A DNA stretch of 64,000 bases, taken from positions 186,001 through 250,000 of the forward strand of contig NZ_JNCA01000016.1 in the NCBI RefSeq assembly GCF_000695795.1, read 5' to 3'. This DNA comes from Flavobacterium seoulense (GTDB lineage Bacteria; Bacteroidota; Bacteroidia; Flavobacteriales; Flavobacteriaceae). The notes beneath the pieces were generated by a model that was not told the origin of the DNA, searched no databases, and saw only the letters and a list, made by a program, of their open reading frames with translations. The position numbers and the translations under genes are program-made. Position 1 is the stretch's first letter, and each line of letters begins with the position of its first letter. Below are positions 1 through 8,033 of the stretch, in pieces.

Positions 1-188
1 GTTTCTTTATTGATAATATTTTTAGAATAATCAATTAAAAAATCATTCCAAAGGATACTGAATTTTTCTGCTCTTGTAGCATCTTGTTTAAACATTTCCT
101 GCATAGAAACGTTTTTCAATTCTTCAAAATGCTTTTCAAGCTTTTTCCATGAAGCTGTTTTTGTTGGGTTTAGAGTACTTAAAGCCAT
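1..188 (-). CDS. pgi: Glucose-6-phosphate isomerase, N-terminal part (cut by window edge)
   Basis: Only the first 62 codons are in the window; the gene continues beyond base 1. The translation begins MALSTLNPTKTASWKKLEKH and includes WNDFLIDYSKNIIN, which I recognise as the N-terminus of bacteroidetal phosphoglucose isomerase. The enzyme interconverts glucose-6-phosphate and fructose-6-phosphate in the cytoplasm. The ATG at 186-188 is the only sensible start. A terminator hairpin separates it from the upstream M23 gene, so it probably has its own promoter, but I see no clear TAnnTTTG box. The call rests on the N-terminus alone because the catalytic region is outside the window. Confidence 0.85.
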   Translation of the reverse strand, partial: MALSTLNPTKTASWKKLEKHFEELKNVSMQEMFKQDATRAEKFSILWNDFLIDYSKNIINKE

Positions 189-284
189 GTAATATTTTTG
201 TTTAGTGTTTTTAGATTTGGTCGTAAAAATACTGAAATTAGTTGTAAATGCCGAAGCGATTTAAGTTATATCTGAATAAAAAAA

Positions 285-327
285 ACAGGAGAAGCAATTG
301 GACTACAACTACTTCTCCTGTTTTTTT
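285..327 (-). terminator. Rho-independent terminator after the M23 peptidase gene
   Basis: A perfect 10 bp stem, ACAGGAGAAG (285-294) with CTTCTCCTGT (312-321), has A-runs on its left and T-runs on its right, so it can work in both directions. It lies 30 bases past the stop of the minus-strand peptidase gene and before pgi. Confidence 0.8.
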
Positions 328-350
328 ATTCAACTTAATTTGTCTTTAGA

Positions 351-1583
351 TTATAAATTCCCAATGCTATCTAATTCGCGTTTTAAAGGTTCGATAGCTT
401 TAGCAAATCGGGCTTTGTTTTTGCTTTCCATCGGTGTTCCTGTAGGCAGTTTCAATCGTAATGCATCTACTTGTACACCATTTTTCCAAAAACGGTAGCA
501 TACATGTGGTCCCGATGCTAATCCTGTACTTCCTACTCTACCAATAACATCTCCCTGATTCACACGCTGACCGCGTCTTACTAATATTTTTGACATGTGT
601 AAATATTGAGTAGAATAAGTACCATTGTGCTTAACTTTTACAAAGTTTCCGTTACCTGCCGTGTAACCTGTAGTTTCTACAACTCCTGCTGCAGTTGTCA
701 TGATAGGCGTTCCTGTAGGCGCTGCATAATCGGTTCCTTTATGTGCTTTCCAACGGTGTTGTACAGGATGAAATCTGCTCATGGTAAATCTCGAAGTAAT
801 TCGGCTAAACTTAATAGGCGATTTCAGAAAAAGGTTTTTCATTGTTTTTCCATCTTCGTCATAATAATCAACTTTTCCCGAAGCTTCATTTTGCACAAAC
901 GGAAAAGCATACATGATTTTGCCTTTGTATTCGAAAAAAGCACCTTCAATATCACTCACACCATTATAAATAGAATCGTTGATATAGCGTTCGTTAAAAG
1001 CAATTCCGAATCGGTCGCCTTTTTTCAATTTAAAAAAATCAATAGACCAGGAATAAATTTTAGTGATTTGAGTTGCTAAACTTGCCGCAACACCTGCATT
1101 TGTTAAGGTTTCTGATAAAGAACCTTTTAAAACACCTGTAATCAGCCTTCGTTTATAAGTTACCGGTCTTACCTTTTTATGAGCAACTACTGCCGAGTCT
1201 CGAAGATCAAAAATATAATAACTTAAATCATCGGGCTGATAAATAAAAACCTGTAGCTTATTTGTTTTATCTTTAGAACGCAACATAGTGTAAGCCTTAT
1301 TAGGTCTAATAACACGTACATCAAAAGTATCTCTGATACTGGTTACAATTTCATGGATTTTTCGGTCTCCAATATTCTGTTTATTTATAATTGTACCAAA
1401 AGTATCTCCTTTTTTAACTGTATCCTGAACAACATTATAATCAGCAAAATTAAATCCGAAATCAGAATTCTCTTGTTTTGGTTTTACTTTTTCAACGATA
1501 GCTTTTTCATCAGTATTAGCATCTGACTTTTTACACGAAACTACTACTATTAATGCAATTATAAATGTTAGAAGGTATTTCAA
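351..1583 (-). CDS. M23-family peptidoglycan metallopeptidase, lipoprotein
   Basis: Probable cell-wall hydrolase of the LytM/M23 family anchored in the envelope. A hydrophobic leader ends in VVSC (Cys17), a lipobox. The peptidase domain is at about residues 275-375: HKGTD supplies the HxxxD ligands (His281, Asp285), YLHM has His329, and the usual HxH is H360-V-C362, so the second His is replaced by Cys. The N-terminal half (about 50-230) looks like the OapA/LysM-like region of MepM-type enzymes. It is the last gene of a three-gene operon, 31 bp after the dioxygenase-family gene. Substrate specificity cannot be read from sequence. Confidence 0.88.
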   Translation of the reverse strand: MKYLLTFIIALIVVVSCKKSDANTDEKAIVEKVKPKQENSDFGFNFADYNVVQDTVKKGDTFGTIINKQNIGDRKIHEIVTSIRDTFDVRVIRPNKAYTMLRSKDKTNKLQVFIYQPDDLSYYIFDLRDSAVVAHKKVRPVTYKRRLITGVLKGSLSETLTNAGVAASLATQITKIYSWSIDFFKLKKGDRFGIAFNERYINDSIYNGVSDIEGAFFEYKGKIMYAFPFVQNEASGKVDYYDEDGKTMKNLFLKSPIKFSRITSRFTMSRFHPVQHRWKAHKGTDYAAPTGTPIMTTAAGVVETTGYTAGNGNFVKVKHNGTYSTQYLHMSKILVRRGQRVNQGDVIGRVGSTGLASGPHVCYRFWKNGVQVDALRLKLPTGTPMESKNKARFAKAIEPLKRELDSIGNL

Positions 1584-1614
1584 ACTGTGTTTATTTTTTC
1601 AATTCTACTTATTA

Positions 1615-2550
1615 TTATTGTTCTTGTCCCCAATTAGCCAATTCAGTTTCGCTCCATAATTCTGGAAAAAATATTCTCCTTTGGTATTTAGGATGCATGT
1701 ATTTTCTCCAATCACTTCCACCAGTTGCCTCACCATCACCCATACCACTTTGATCAATATACTTGATAGCAACATTGAGATGCTGCATTACCCAGGTAAT
1801 ATTTACTGTGTAATCAAAATGACGCATTGCTTCTCTCAAAACACCCGATTCCTGTTCTTCTACAGAAAGCTGTTTGTATTTTTGCCAAATATTTATAGGC
1901 TTGTACTTTTCTATATAATCTAAAAAAGTCGCTTTGTATTTTTTTTCGAAAACTTCTAAGGTATATGATTTTTTTCCGGTCTGATAATCTTTTCCTGCTG
2001 CTTGCCAATACAAAATTTCAAACGCATTTTCATTCGAAATAGTATTATCAAATGTTTTTCTGAAGCGATTATCTATCAAATTAACTAAATCAGTAGCGCA
2101 AAATTCAATCAAACGATATTGAGCACTTTGAAATCCGGAAGCCGGTGTAAGTGTATTTCTAAATTTCATATACTGCTCTATATCCATACCATTTTCCATA
2201 ATAGCAAACGAAGTAGTAAGCATATCAAAATAACGGCTAATACGTGTTAACCTCTCGGTAAAAAAATCAGCCTGAATATTCTGAGCATTTGCAATCTGCT
2301 CCATCTCCCAAAGTATCATTTTAAAAATCAACTCATTGGTTTGATGGTAAAGAATAAACACCATTTCATCTGGAAAAACCGTTCGTTGCACTTGCAAATT
2401 CAACAATACATCGGTTTGAATGTAATCCCAATAAGTGGCAGGTTTTGACCAAAGCAAACCTTCAAGCTGCGTATCGGTTTTTTGATTAATGGATTCGTAT
2501 TTTTGTTCAATTTCTTTTAAAATACCTGCTGTATTTTCATTAATGCTCAT
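1615..2550 (-). CDS. Tryptophan 2,3-dioxygenase family protein
   Basis: A 311-residue all-helical heme-enzyme family member. TDO opens the indole ring of tryptophan to N-formylkynurenine. Recognisable blocks are TYWDYIQTDVLL (about 39-50), FILYHQTNELIFKMI, SGFQSAQYR with the Arg expected to bind the substrate carboxylate, and QHLNVAIKYI with the probable heme-ligand His, followed by ATGGS. The HHDEM motif of classical TDO reads FPDEM here (residues 59-63), so the active-site His is missing. It overlaps the upstream DUF3108 gene by 4 bp (ATGA), which indicates translational coupling. Family is clear; activity on tryptophan is uncertain. Confidence 0.8.
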   Translation of the reverse strand: MSINENTAGILKEIEQKYESINQKTDTQLEGLLWSKPATYWDYIQTDVLLNLQVQRTVFPDEMVFILYHQTNELIFKMILWEMEQIANAQNIQADFFTERLTRISRYFDMLTTSFAIMENGMDIEQYMKFRNTLTPASGFQSAQYRLIEFCATDLVNLIDNRFRKTFDNTISNENAFEILYWQAAGKDYQTGKKSYTLEVFEKKYKATFLDYIEKYKPINIWQKYKQLSVEEQESGVLREAMRHFDYTVNITWVMQHLNVAIKYIDQSGMGDGEATGGSDWRKYMHPKYQRRIFFPELWSETELANWGQEQ

Positions 2551-3320
2551 TTCTTTTTTATTTTAAACGGACCTTTCAATCCTTTAAAAGCATCTAAATC
2601 TGCTTTGAGTGAACCTACAGCTAAATCTGCTTTAATACGTATTGGTAATCTATTCTCATCATCTGAAACCCAAACTGTTAAACTCTCCTGTTCTTTAAAA
2701 ACACGACCCGATTGTACCAGTGGTTTAAAAACCATTGATGAAATGACCCCAAATTTAGTTGTAATATCCTGACGACCTATAAACTTTAACTTAAATTTTG
2801 TGGTTTCATCATCAAAAAACATATCTATCTCTATGGACTCTCCCGGATTAATTTTATCTATTCTGGGATGATTACGGAGATAATAAAAAGTAGAAAGAAT
2901 GTCTTGAGTGTTTTTTGGTATAACAAAAGTTTTTTCAGTTTTATTTTTATAATCTTTTACCGTAACTCTGTTTGCTGATTGATCAATAAAACCTTCCTGA
3001 TTTTTAGTGTAGCCACCTTCGTTAATATTACGAATAAAACGATATGGATTTCCAGTAGTTTTATCAATGTAGCTTTCATAAACATCTACCACTTTAAAGA
3101 AAAAGCGGGAAACACCTGTTGTGTATCCTTTACCCACAACATGAAAAACTTTTTTATTATTTAGAGTAGCATCTTTAACTTCGAGTGTGGCATATCCGGC
3201 ATTTACAATTCCGTAATGAATACGAAATTTAAACCATTCACCCACATCATAAGCGTCTTCCTGAACAGCATCAAAACTTACGGTTAAAATCAATAATAAT
3301 AGTAGGATTATTTTTTTCAT
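2547..3320 (-). CDS. DUF3108 domain-containing exported protein
   Basis: A 257-residue protein with an N-terminal signal peptide (about residues 1-18) and otherwise the beta-rich pattern of the DUF3108 family. Examples are YDVGEWFKFRIHYGIVNAGY near the start and DILSTFYYLRNHP in the middle. It is probably periplasmic or outer-membrane associated; no enzymatic role is established for the family. It is the first gene of the operon with the dioxygenase-family protein and the M23 peptidase. A hairpin terminator 63-93 bp upstream of its ATG could be an attenuator or the end of a separate small RNA. Confidence 0.85.
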   Translation of the reverse strand: MKKIILLLLLILTVSFDAVQEDAYDVGEWFKFRIHYGIVNAGYATLEVKDATLNNKKVFHVVGKGYTTGVSRFFFKVVDVYESYIDKTTGNPYRFIRNINEGGYTKNQEGFIDQSANRVTVKDYKNKTEKTFVIPKNTQDILSTFYYLRNHPRIDKINPGESIEIDMFFDDETTKFKLKFIGRQDITTKFGVISSMVFKPLVQSGRVFKEQESLTVWVSDDENRLPIRIKADLAVGSLKADLDAFKGLKGPFKIKKK

Positions 3321-3375
3321 AATTTACTTTAATTGTTTTATTGATTCAAATTGCAAATTTTATTCCAAATATATT

Positions 3376-3488
3376 AAAACAAAAAAACTCAGTCAAATAA
3401 TGACTGAGTTTTTATGCTATTAACCAACCAAAAAATTATAAATTATTAAATTTATATAAACCAAAAGGAAACCACCCCTTTTGTTTTG
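3376..3488 (-). ncRNA. Candidate small RNA or leader between the patatin gene and the DUF3108 operon
   Basis: Inferred transcript of about 110 nt running from just after a TATCTTTG box to the terminator at 3383-3413. Near its 5' end it has a 7 bp hairpin, CAAAAGG with CCTTTTG (3462-3468 and 3477-3483), with a G-rich loop. In one frame it also reads KGWFPFGLYKFNNL and then a stop, but with no ATG, GTG or TTG just upstream. So it could be a structured RNA, a leader with an odd start, or chance. The 433-base gap between the two genes holds no other coding signal. I cannot assign an Rfam family from memory. Confidence 0.4.
3383..3413 (-). terminator. Terminator hairpin upstream of the DUF3108 gene
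   Basis: Stem ACTCAGTCA (3387-3395) with TGACTGAGT (3401-3409), loop AATAA, flanked by A and T runs on both sides. On the minus strand it lies 63 bp upstream of the DUF3108 ATG and downstream of a TATCTTTG box, so it either ends a small RNA or attenuates the operon. Confidence 0.75.
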
Positions 3489-3494
3489 ATATGA

Positions 3495-3502
3495 CAAAGA
3501 TA
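3495..3502 (-). promoter_or_regulatory. Probable -7 promoter element (TATCTTTG)
   Basis: Exact match to the Bacteroidetes -7 consensus TAnnTTTG on the minus strand, in an otherwise empty gap. The best -33 candidate (TTTTG at 3528-3532) is 25 bp away, a little further than usual. It would drive the candidate small RNA and possibly the DUF3108 operon. Confidence 0.45.
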
Positions 3503-3692
3503 AGGCAAGAAAATGCGATTTCTACAGCAAAAATACAGTTTAACAAAATTTTAAAACAAGATTCGGAAGGATTAGACTTTTTTTTTAGATATCATAAAAA
3601 AAACAGGAATAAAAAATTAAAGTGATAATTTTAGTTTTCATCCAAGATTTGAAAAACTAGCTCATTTAAGAATGAAAACATTTTTTTAACAT

Positions 3693-3729
3693 AAAAACCG
3701 TCTTGTTTTCGCTAAACAAGACGGTTTTT
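3693..3729 (-). terminator. Terminator of the uvrC-patatin operon
   Basis: Perfect 16 bp stem AAAAACCGTCTTGTTT (3693-3708) with its reverse complement (3714-3729), loop TCGCT. It lies 25 bp after the stop of the patatin-like gene on the minus strand. Confidence 0.85.
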
Positions 3730-3753
3730 GAATCTTTTTTTTCTTTAAAAATC

Positions 3754-5955
3754 CTAAAAAGGAAAGCCAACACTAAACCAGGTATAATTACTATTTGTTT
3801 CAGGAGACCAACTACGTTTTATTTCGATAGGACCAATAACCGTTTCTAAACCATAACCTATTGCATAACCCGAAATTTTAGGAATAGAAATCCAATCGAC
3901 TGTATCAAAAATATTGTCTCCAATATTAGCATAATTAGCCGTAAAGTTAATATGATGCTTTTTGAAAACCTCATAATCAAAATTAACTGTCGATTTTATA
4001 TAACTGTTACCTCCTAAACTTAAAAAGTCATACCCATAAAAATGACTGAAATTATTGGATGTAGCATATCCAAAACCTCCCAGAATAAAATTAAAAAACG
4101 AAACACTTTTTTCGCCAATTGCAAAACCAGCTTCTGACTGAAATTTCATGGTAGCTCTATTAAACAATTCGAATGCTATACCAAAATTAGCCTTAGCAAT
4201 AGAAAAAGGCTCAAACTCATTCGTAAAATCAGAAGAATAGAGATACGAATGAATATCCCCTGAAAAACGCCATCCTTTTTTAGGAAAGAATTTATCATCC
4301 ATAGAATCATAATTCAATCGGGCAAAAATGCTGGTGTAATTACTTTTCTCAATTATAGGATCAGTATTAGCCAAAGTACTCGACTTAATATTAAGGTATT
4401 TATATTCGATACCAGCTCCTATAAGAAACCGATGTGCAAACAGCGTTTGAAAATAAAGCTCATTGGTTAAATCAAACAAATCTACATTTAAGGTTTTCAC
4501 GCCTAACTCATCAAAATCAAAATTAGTTATCTGCCCCTGAACATTTCGGTTGAATTTATTTAAATAGGATTTAAAACCAAGACTAATATTGTATCCATTC
4601 TCAATGTAATAATCAAAATTATACCTGAAATTATCTCCTAAAATAACATCAAGAGAAGCTACATCATTTTTAAAAATGTTTTTTTTATGAGTCATATTGA
4701 CCAAAACCGCACTTTTATAAAGTCCGTCATAATGCAAACCAAATTTTAAATAAGTATCAACAGGATTTTCTTTTAAAATTAAATTCAAATCTTCACCTCC
4801 ATTATTATCTTCAAAACAATAATCAATAGCACTGAAATTTTCAGTTGCATTCAAATTATTAATTCCGGTTTGTAATTGGGCATACGTAATTTTAGAACCC
4901 GGCTTGAATCGTAACTTTCCGTAAATGTATTCTTTGGTATAATTTTTTAGTTCATTGCAATTGATGTTTACAATTTGCAAGCTATCAATCTCATTTTTCA
5001 GTTTTGGATTTTTATAATTTCCGGCTTTTGCTCCCAATTGTTTCAAACGTTCGAAAACCGAAAAAGCGGCCTCTTCGCCTTTAGCAATAATATCTTTTCC
5101 GCTATCAAAAGACATTACACCATAATTTTTAATATCCGGCCGAATGTAAATATCGGTTTTTAAAATATTCTCCTTCATCTTATCGATAGAATGAAGATTG
5201 GTAATTTGTACCAAAATTTTTGTGGCATCATTTAGTCCTTTTCGATCCAATAAATCATTCTGAACATCAACACCTATAATGATATCAGCACCTAATTTTC
5301 TAATTTCATCTATTGGATAATTATTTACCACACCACCATCAACGAGAAATTTATCATCATATTCTACAGGCGAAAACAACGAAGGAAAAGCCGAACTGGC
5401 AATCATTGCCCGAGCCAGGTTTCCTTTATTTAAAACAACCTGTTCTCCGGTTTCAATATCAGTTCCTATACATAAAAACGGAATTGGAAGTTTACTAAAA
5501 TCCCTTACATGCTTAACGTTTCCGGTAATTCTGCTGAGCAGATTAAAATTGTACAAACCTTTAGAAAGCGCATCGGGAATTCCTATTTTATATTTATTAA
5601 AAGGCAAAACGAGTGCATAGACTTCGTCGTTTCTTTTTTCGTAAAAATTCTTTGTTTCTCTTGGAATATAATCACTTAATAGTTCGTCAAAATCAGTAGT
5701 GTTAAAAATCGAATCCAGTTGTGAAGCATTGTAACCCGAAGCATACAAACCGCCTACCACGGCTCCCATACTCGTTCCTCCTATATAATCAACCTTAATT
5801 CCGGCTTCTTCTATAACTTTAAGAACACCAATATGAGCAAATCCTTTTGCCCCACCACCGCTTAGTACTAATCCTATTTTTGGTCGGTCTTTTTTTTGCG
5901 CAAACACAGTCAAGCCATTAAAAAGAATAAGCAAGAAAACAATATATTTTTTCAT
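3754..5955 (-). CDS. Patatin-like phospholipase fused to an outer-membrane beta-barrel
   Basis: A signal peptide (MKKYIVFLLILFNGLTVFAQ) precedes a patatin domain: SGGGAKGFAHIG forms the oxyanion loop, GTSMG carries the nucleophilic Ser, and DGGVVNNYP carries the catalytic Asp. After about residue 320 there is a POTRA-like segment and then beta-strand-rich sequence ending in SVGFPF, with a C-terminal Phe typical of Omp85-type barrels. This is the layout of type Vd autotransporters such as PlpD and of bacteroidetal RssA-barrel proteins. I chose the Met at 5955 because the signal peptide starts there; an in-frame ATG at 5979 adds eight residues. It lies just downstream of uvrC and is probably cotranscribed. 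Confidence 0.85.
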   Translation of the reverse strand: MKKYIVFLLILFNGLTVFAQKKDRPKIGLVLSGGGAKGFAHIGVLKVIEEAGIKVDYIGGTSMGAVVGGLYASGYNASQLDSIFNTTDFDELLSDYIPRETKNFYEKRNDEVYALVLPFNKYKIGIPDALSKGLYNFNLLSRITGNVKHVRDFSKLPIPFLCIGTDIETGEQVVLNKGNLARAMIASSAFPSLFSPVEYDDKFLVDGGVVNNYPIDEIRKLGADIIIGVDVQNDLLDRKGLNDATKILVQITNLHSIDKMKENILKTDIYIRPDIKNYGVMSFDSGKDIIAKGEEAAFSVFERLKQLGAKAGNYKNPKLKNEIDSLQIVNINCNELKNYTKEYIYGKLRFKPGSKITYAQLQTGINNLNATENFSAIDYCFEDNNGGEDLNLILKENPVDTYLKFGLHYDGLYKSAVLVNMTHKKNIFKNDVASLDVILGDNFRYNFDYYIENGYNISLGFKSYLNKFNRNVQGQITNFDFDELGVKTLNVDLFDLTNELYFQTLFAHRFLIGAGIEYKYLNIKSSTLANTDPIIEKSNYTSIFARLNYDSMDDKFFPKKGWRFSGDIHSYLYSSDFTNEFEPFSIAKANFGIAFELFNRATMKFQSEAGFAIGEKSVSFFNFILGGFGYATSNNFSHFYGYDFLSLGGNSYIKSTVNFDYEVFKKHHINFTANYANIGDNIFDTVDWISIPKISGYAIGYGLETVIGPIEIKRSWSPETNSNYTWFSVGFPF

Positions 5956-5997
5956 AAAACGGTCTTCATTTTTTATCATTAAAGGCTTTTAACCAAA

Positions 5998-7797
5998 TCA
6001 TTGCGTTGCGGTTTTGTAAAAATCGGTAATTTTTTTGGCTTTTGATACTCCTACAACGTCTGAAATTTCTTTTTCTGTTGCCATTTTCAATCTTTTAACA
6101 CTTTTAAAGTGCTGAATTAATGTCAACATTGTTTTTTCGCCTATTCCCGGAATGGATTCTATAGAAGAATTTAAAGCTGCTTTACTCCTTTTATCACGAT
6201 GATGAGTAATCCCAAAACGATGCGCTTCGTTTCGCAGTTGCTGAATTACTTTCAGGGTTTCTGATTTTTTATCTAAATACAACGGCACCGGATCGCCTGG
6301 ATAAAACAACTCTTCCAGTCTTTTAGCAATACCAATAATACTTATTTTTCCTCGCAAACCTAAATCGTCAATACTTTTCAAAGCCGATGATAATTGTCCT
6401 TTTCCTCCGTCAATAATTATCAACTGCGGCAAAGGTTCTTTCTCATCAAGCAAACGTTTGTAACGGCGATATACCACTTCTTCCATCGAAGCAAAATCAT
6501 TAGGACCTTCGACTGTTTTTATATTAAAATGACGGTAATCTTTCTTGCTGGGTTTTCCATCTTTAAAAACTACACATGCCGAAACCGGGTTTGTTCCCTG
6601 AATATTCGAGTTATCAAAACATTCAATATGCCGCGGTTCTACAGGCAAACGCAAGTCTTTTTGCATTTGCGCCATAATTCGGTTTGTATGTCGGTCCGGA
6701 TCTACAATTTGTAATTGCTTTAATTGTTCGATTCTATAAAATTTAGCATTTCGAATAGACAAATCTAAAATTTGCTTTTTATCGCCTAATTGTGGAACGG
6801 TCACTTTAATTTTTTCGCCCAAATCAACTGCAAATGGAACAATGACTTCTTTTGATAACAATTCGAATCGTTCTCTAAGTTCTACAATGGCTAACTCCAG
6901 TAATTCTTCATCTGTTTCTTCTAATTTTTTCTTCATTTCCAAAGTATGTGAACGAATAATCGAACCATGCGAAATTTGTAAAAAATTGACATAAGCCGCA
7001 CTTTCGTCTGAAACAATCGAAAAAACATCAATATTGGTAATTTTAGGATTTACAATTGTAGAACGCGATTGATAGTTCTCTAAAATTTCTATTTTTTCTT
7101 TGATTTTTTGCGCTTCCTCAAATTTCATTTGCTGCGCTAAATCCATCATTAGTTTCTTGAAATCTTTCATACTATCCTTGAAATTTCCTTTCAAAATTTC
7201 GCGAATAGCATTAACTTGTTTCTGATATTCTTCTAATGATTCATAGCCTTCACAAGGTCCTTTGCAGTTGCCAATATGAAATTCGAGACAAACCTTAAAT
7301 TTTCCGCTTTCAATATTCGATTCACTTAAATCATAATTGCAGGTTCGCAGCGGATACAGTTCTTTTATTAAATCTAAAATGGTGTGTACGGTCTTAAAAC
7401 TGGTATATGGACCAAAATATTCCGAACCGTCTTTGACCATTCGTCTGGTAGAAAATATTCTTGAAAAAGGTTCTTTTTTGATACAAATCCAGGGATAACT
7501 TTTATCATCACGCAACAAAACGTTATAGCGCGGCTGAAGTGTTTTTATCAGATTATTTTCCAGTAAAAGTGCATCAGTTTCGGTGGGAACTACGATATGT
7601 TTAATAGTTACAATTTTCTTGACTAACACATTGGTTTTAGCCGTATCATGAATTTTATTAAAATAAGATGAAACCCGTTTTTTTAAATTCTTAGCCTTAC
7701 CCACATACAAAATCTTCCCTTCCTTATCATAATATTGATAAACACCCGGATTATCAGGTAGGGTTTGTATTTGCAGCGCTACATTTGATTTAATCAT
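5998..7797 (-). CDS. uvrC: Excinuclease ABC subunit C
   Basis: UvrC makes the 3' and 5' incisions in UvrABC nucleotide excision repair. The 599-residue protein has the N-terminal GIY-YIG nuclease (NPGVYQYYDKEGKILYVGKA, about 16-35), a Cys-containing region around CNYDLSESN and CKGPCEGY, a UVR motif near 210-240, an RNase H-like C-terminal nuclease (CFDNSNIQGTNPVSACVVF and IIDGGKGQL) and terminal helix-hairpin-helix motifs (SIPGIGEKTMLTL). Length is normal. It begins the two-gene operon with the patatin-barrel gene. Confidence 0.97.
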   Translation of the reverse strand: MIKSNVALQIQTLPDNPGVYQYYDKEGKILYVGKAKNLKKRVSSYFNKIHDTAKTNVLVKKIVTIKHIVVPTETDALLLENNLIKTLQPRYNVLLRDDKSYPWICIKKEPFSRIFSTRRMVKDGSEYFGPYTSFKTVHTILDLIKELYPLRTCNYDLSESNIESGKFKVCLEFHIGNCKGPCEGYESLEEYQKQVNAIREILKGNFKDSMKDFKKLMMDLAQQMKFEEAQKIKEKIEILENYQSRSTIVNPKITNIDVFSIVSDESAAYVNFLQISHGSIIRSHTLEMKKKLEETDEELLELAIVELRERFELLSKEVIVPFAVDLGEKIKVTVPQLGDKKQILDLSIRNAKFYRIEQLKQLQIVDPDRHTNRIMAQMQKDLRLPVEPRHIECFDNSNIQGTNPVSACVVFKDGKPSKKDYRHFNIKTVEGPNDFASMEEVVYRRYKRLLDEKEPLPQLIIIDGGKGQLSSALKSIDDLGLRGKISIIGIAKRLEELFYPGDPVPLYLDKKSETLKVIQQLRNEAHRFGITHHRDKRSKAALNSSIESIPGIGEKTMLTLIQHFKSVKRLKMATEKEISDVVGVSKAKKITDFYKTATQ

Positions 7798-7858
7798 TCT
7801 AAAAATTCTTCTAAAAATCAGTCTATTGAAGTAAATAAACCCTAATTCTTCTTTTTAT

Positions 7859-7866
7859 CAAATTTA
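7859..7866 (-). promoter_or_regulatory. Possible -7 element for uvrC (TAAATTTG)
   Basis: Matches TAnnTTTG on the minus strand, about 60 bp upstream of the uvrC ATG in the divergent gap 7798-8033. No convincing -33 TTG is present. Nothing else was recognised in this 236-base gap. Confidence 0.35.
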
Positions 7867-8033
7867 CAAATAATACCGTGCGTTCTCTCATACTGATTTA
7901 ATAAAATTGAGCCAAATTAATCTCCTTAAAAATTATCTGACACAACAAATCGTAAATAAATTCAATTTTTTAACAGGAAATATTTCTAAATTAGCAAGGC
8001 TTAAAAATTATTCTCAATACTAATAACAAGAAT

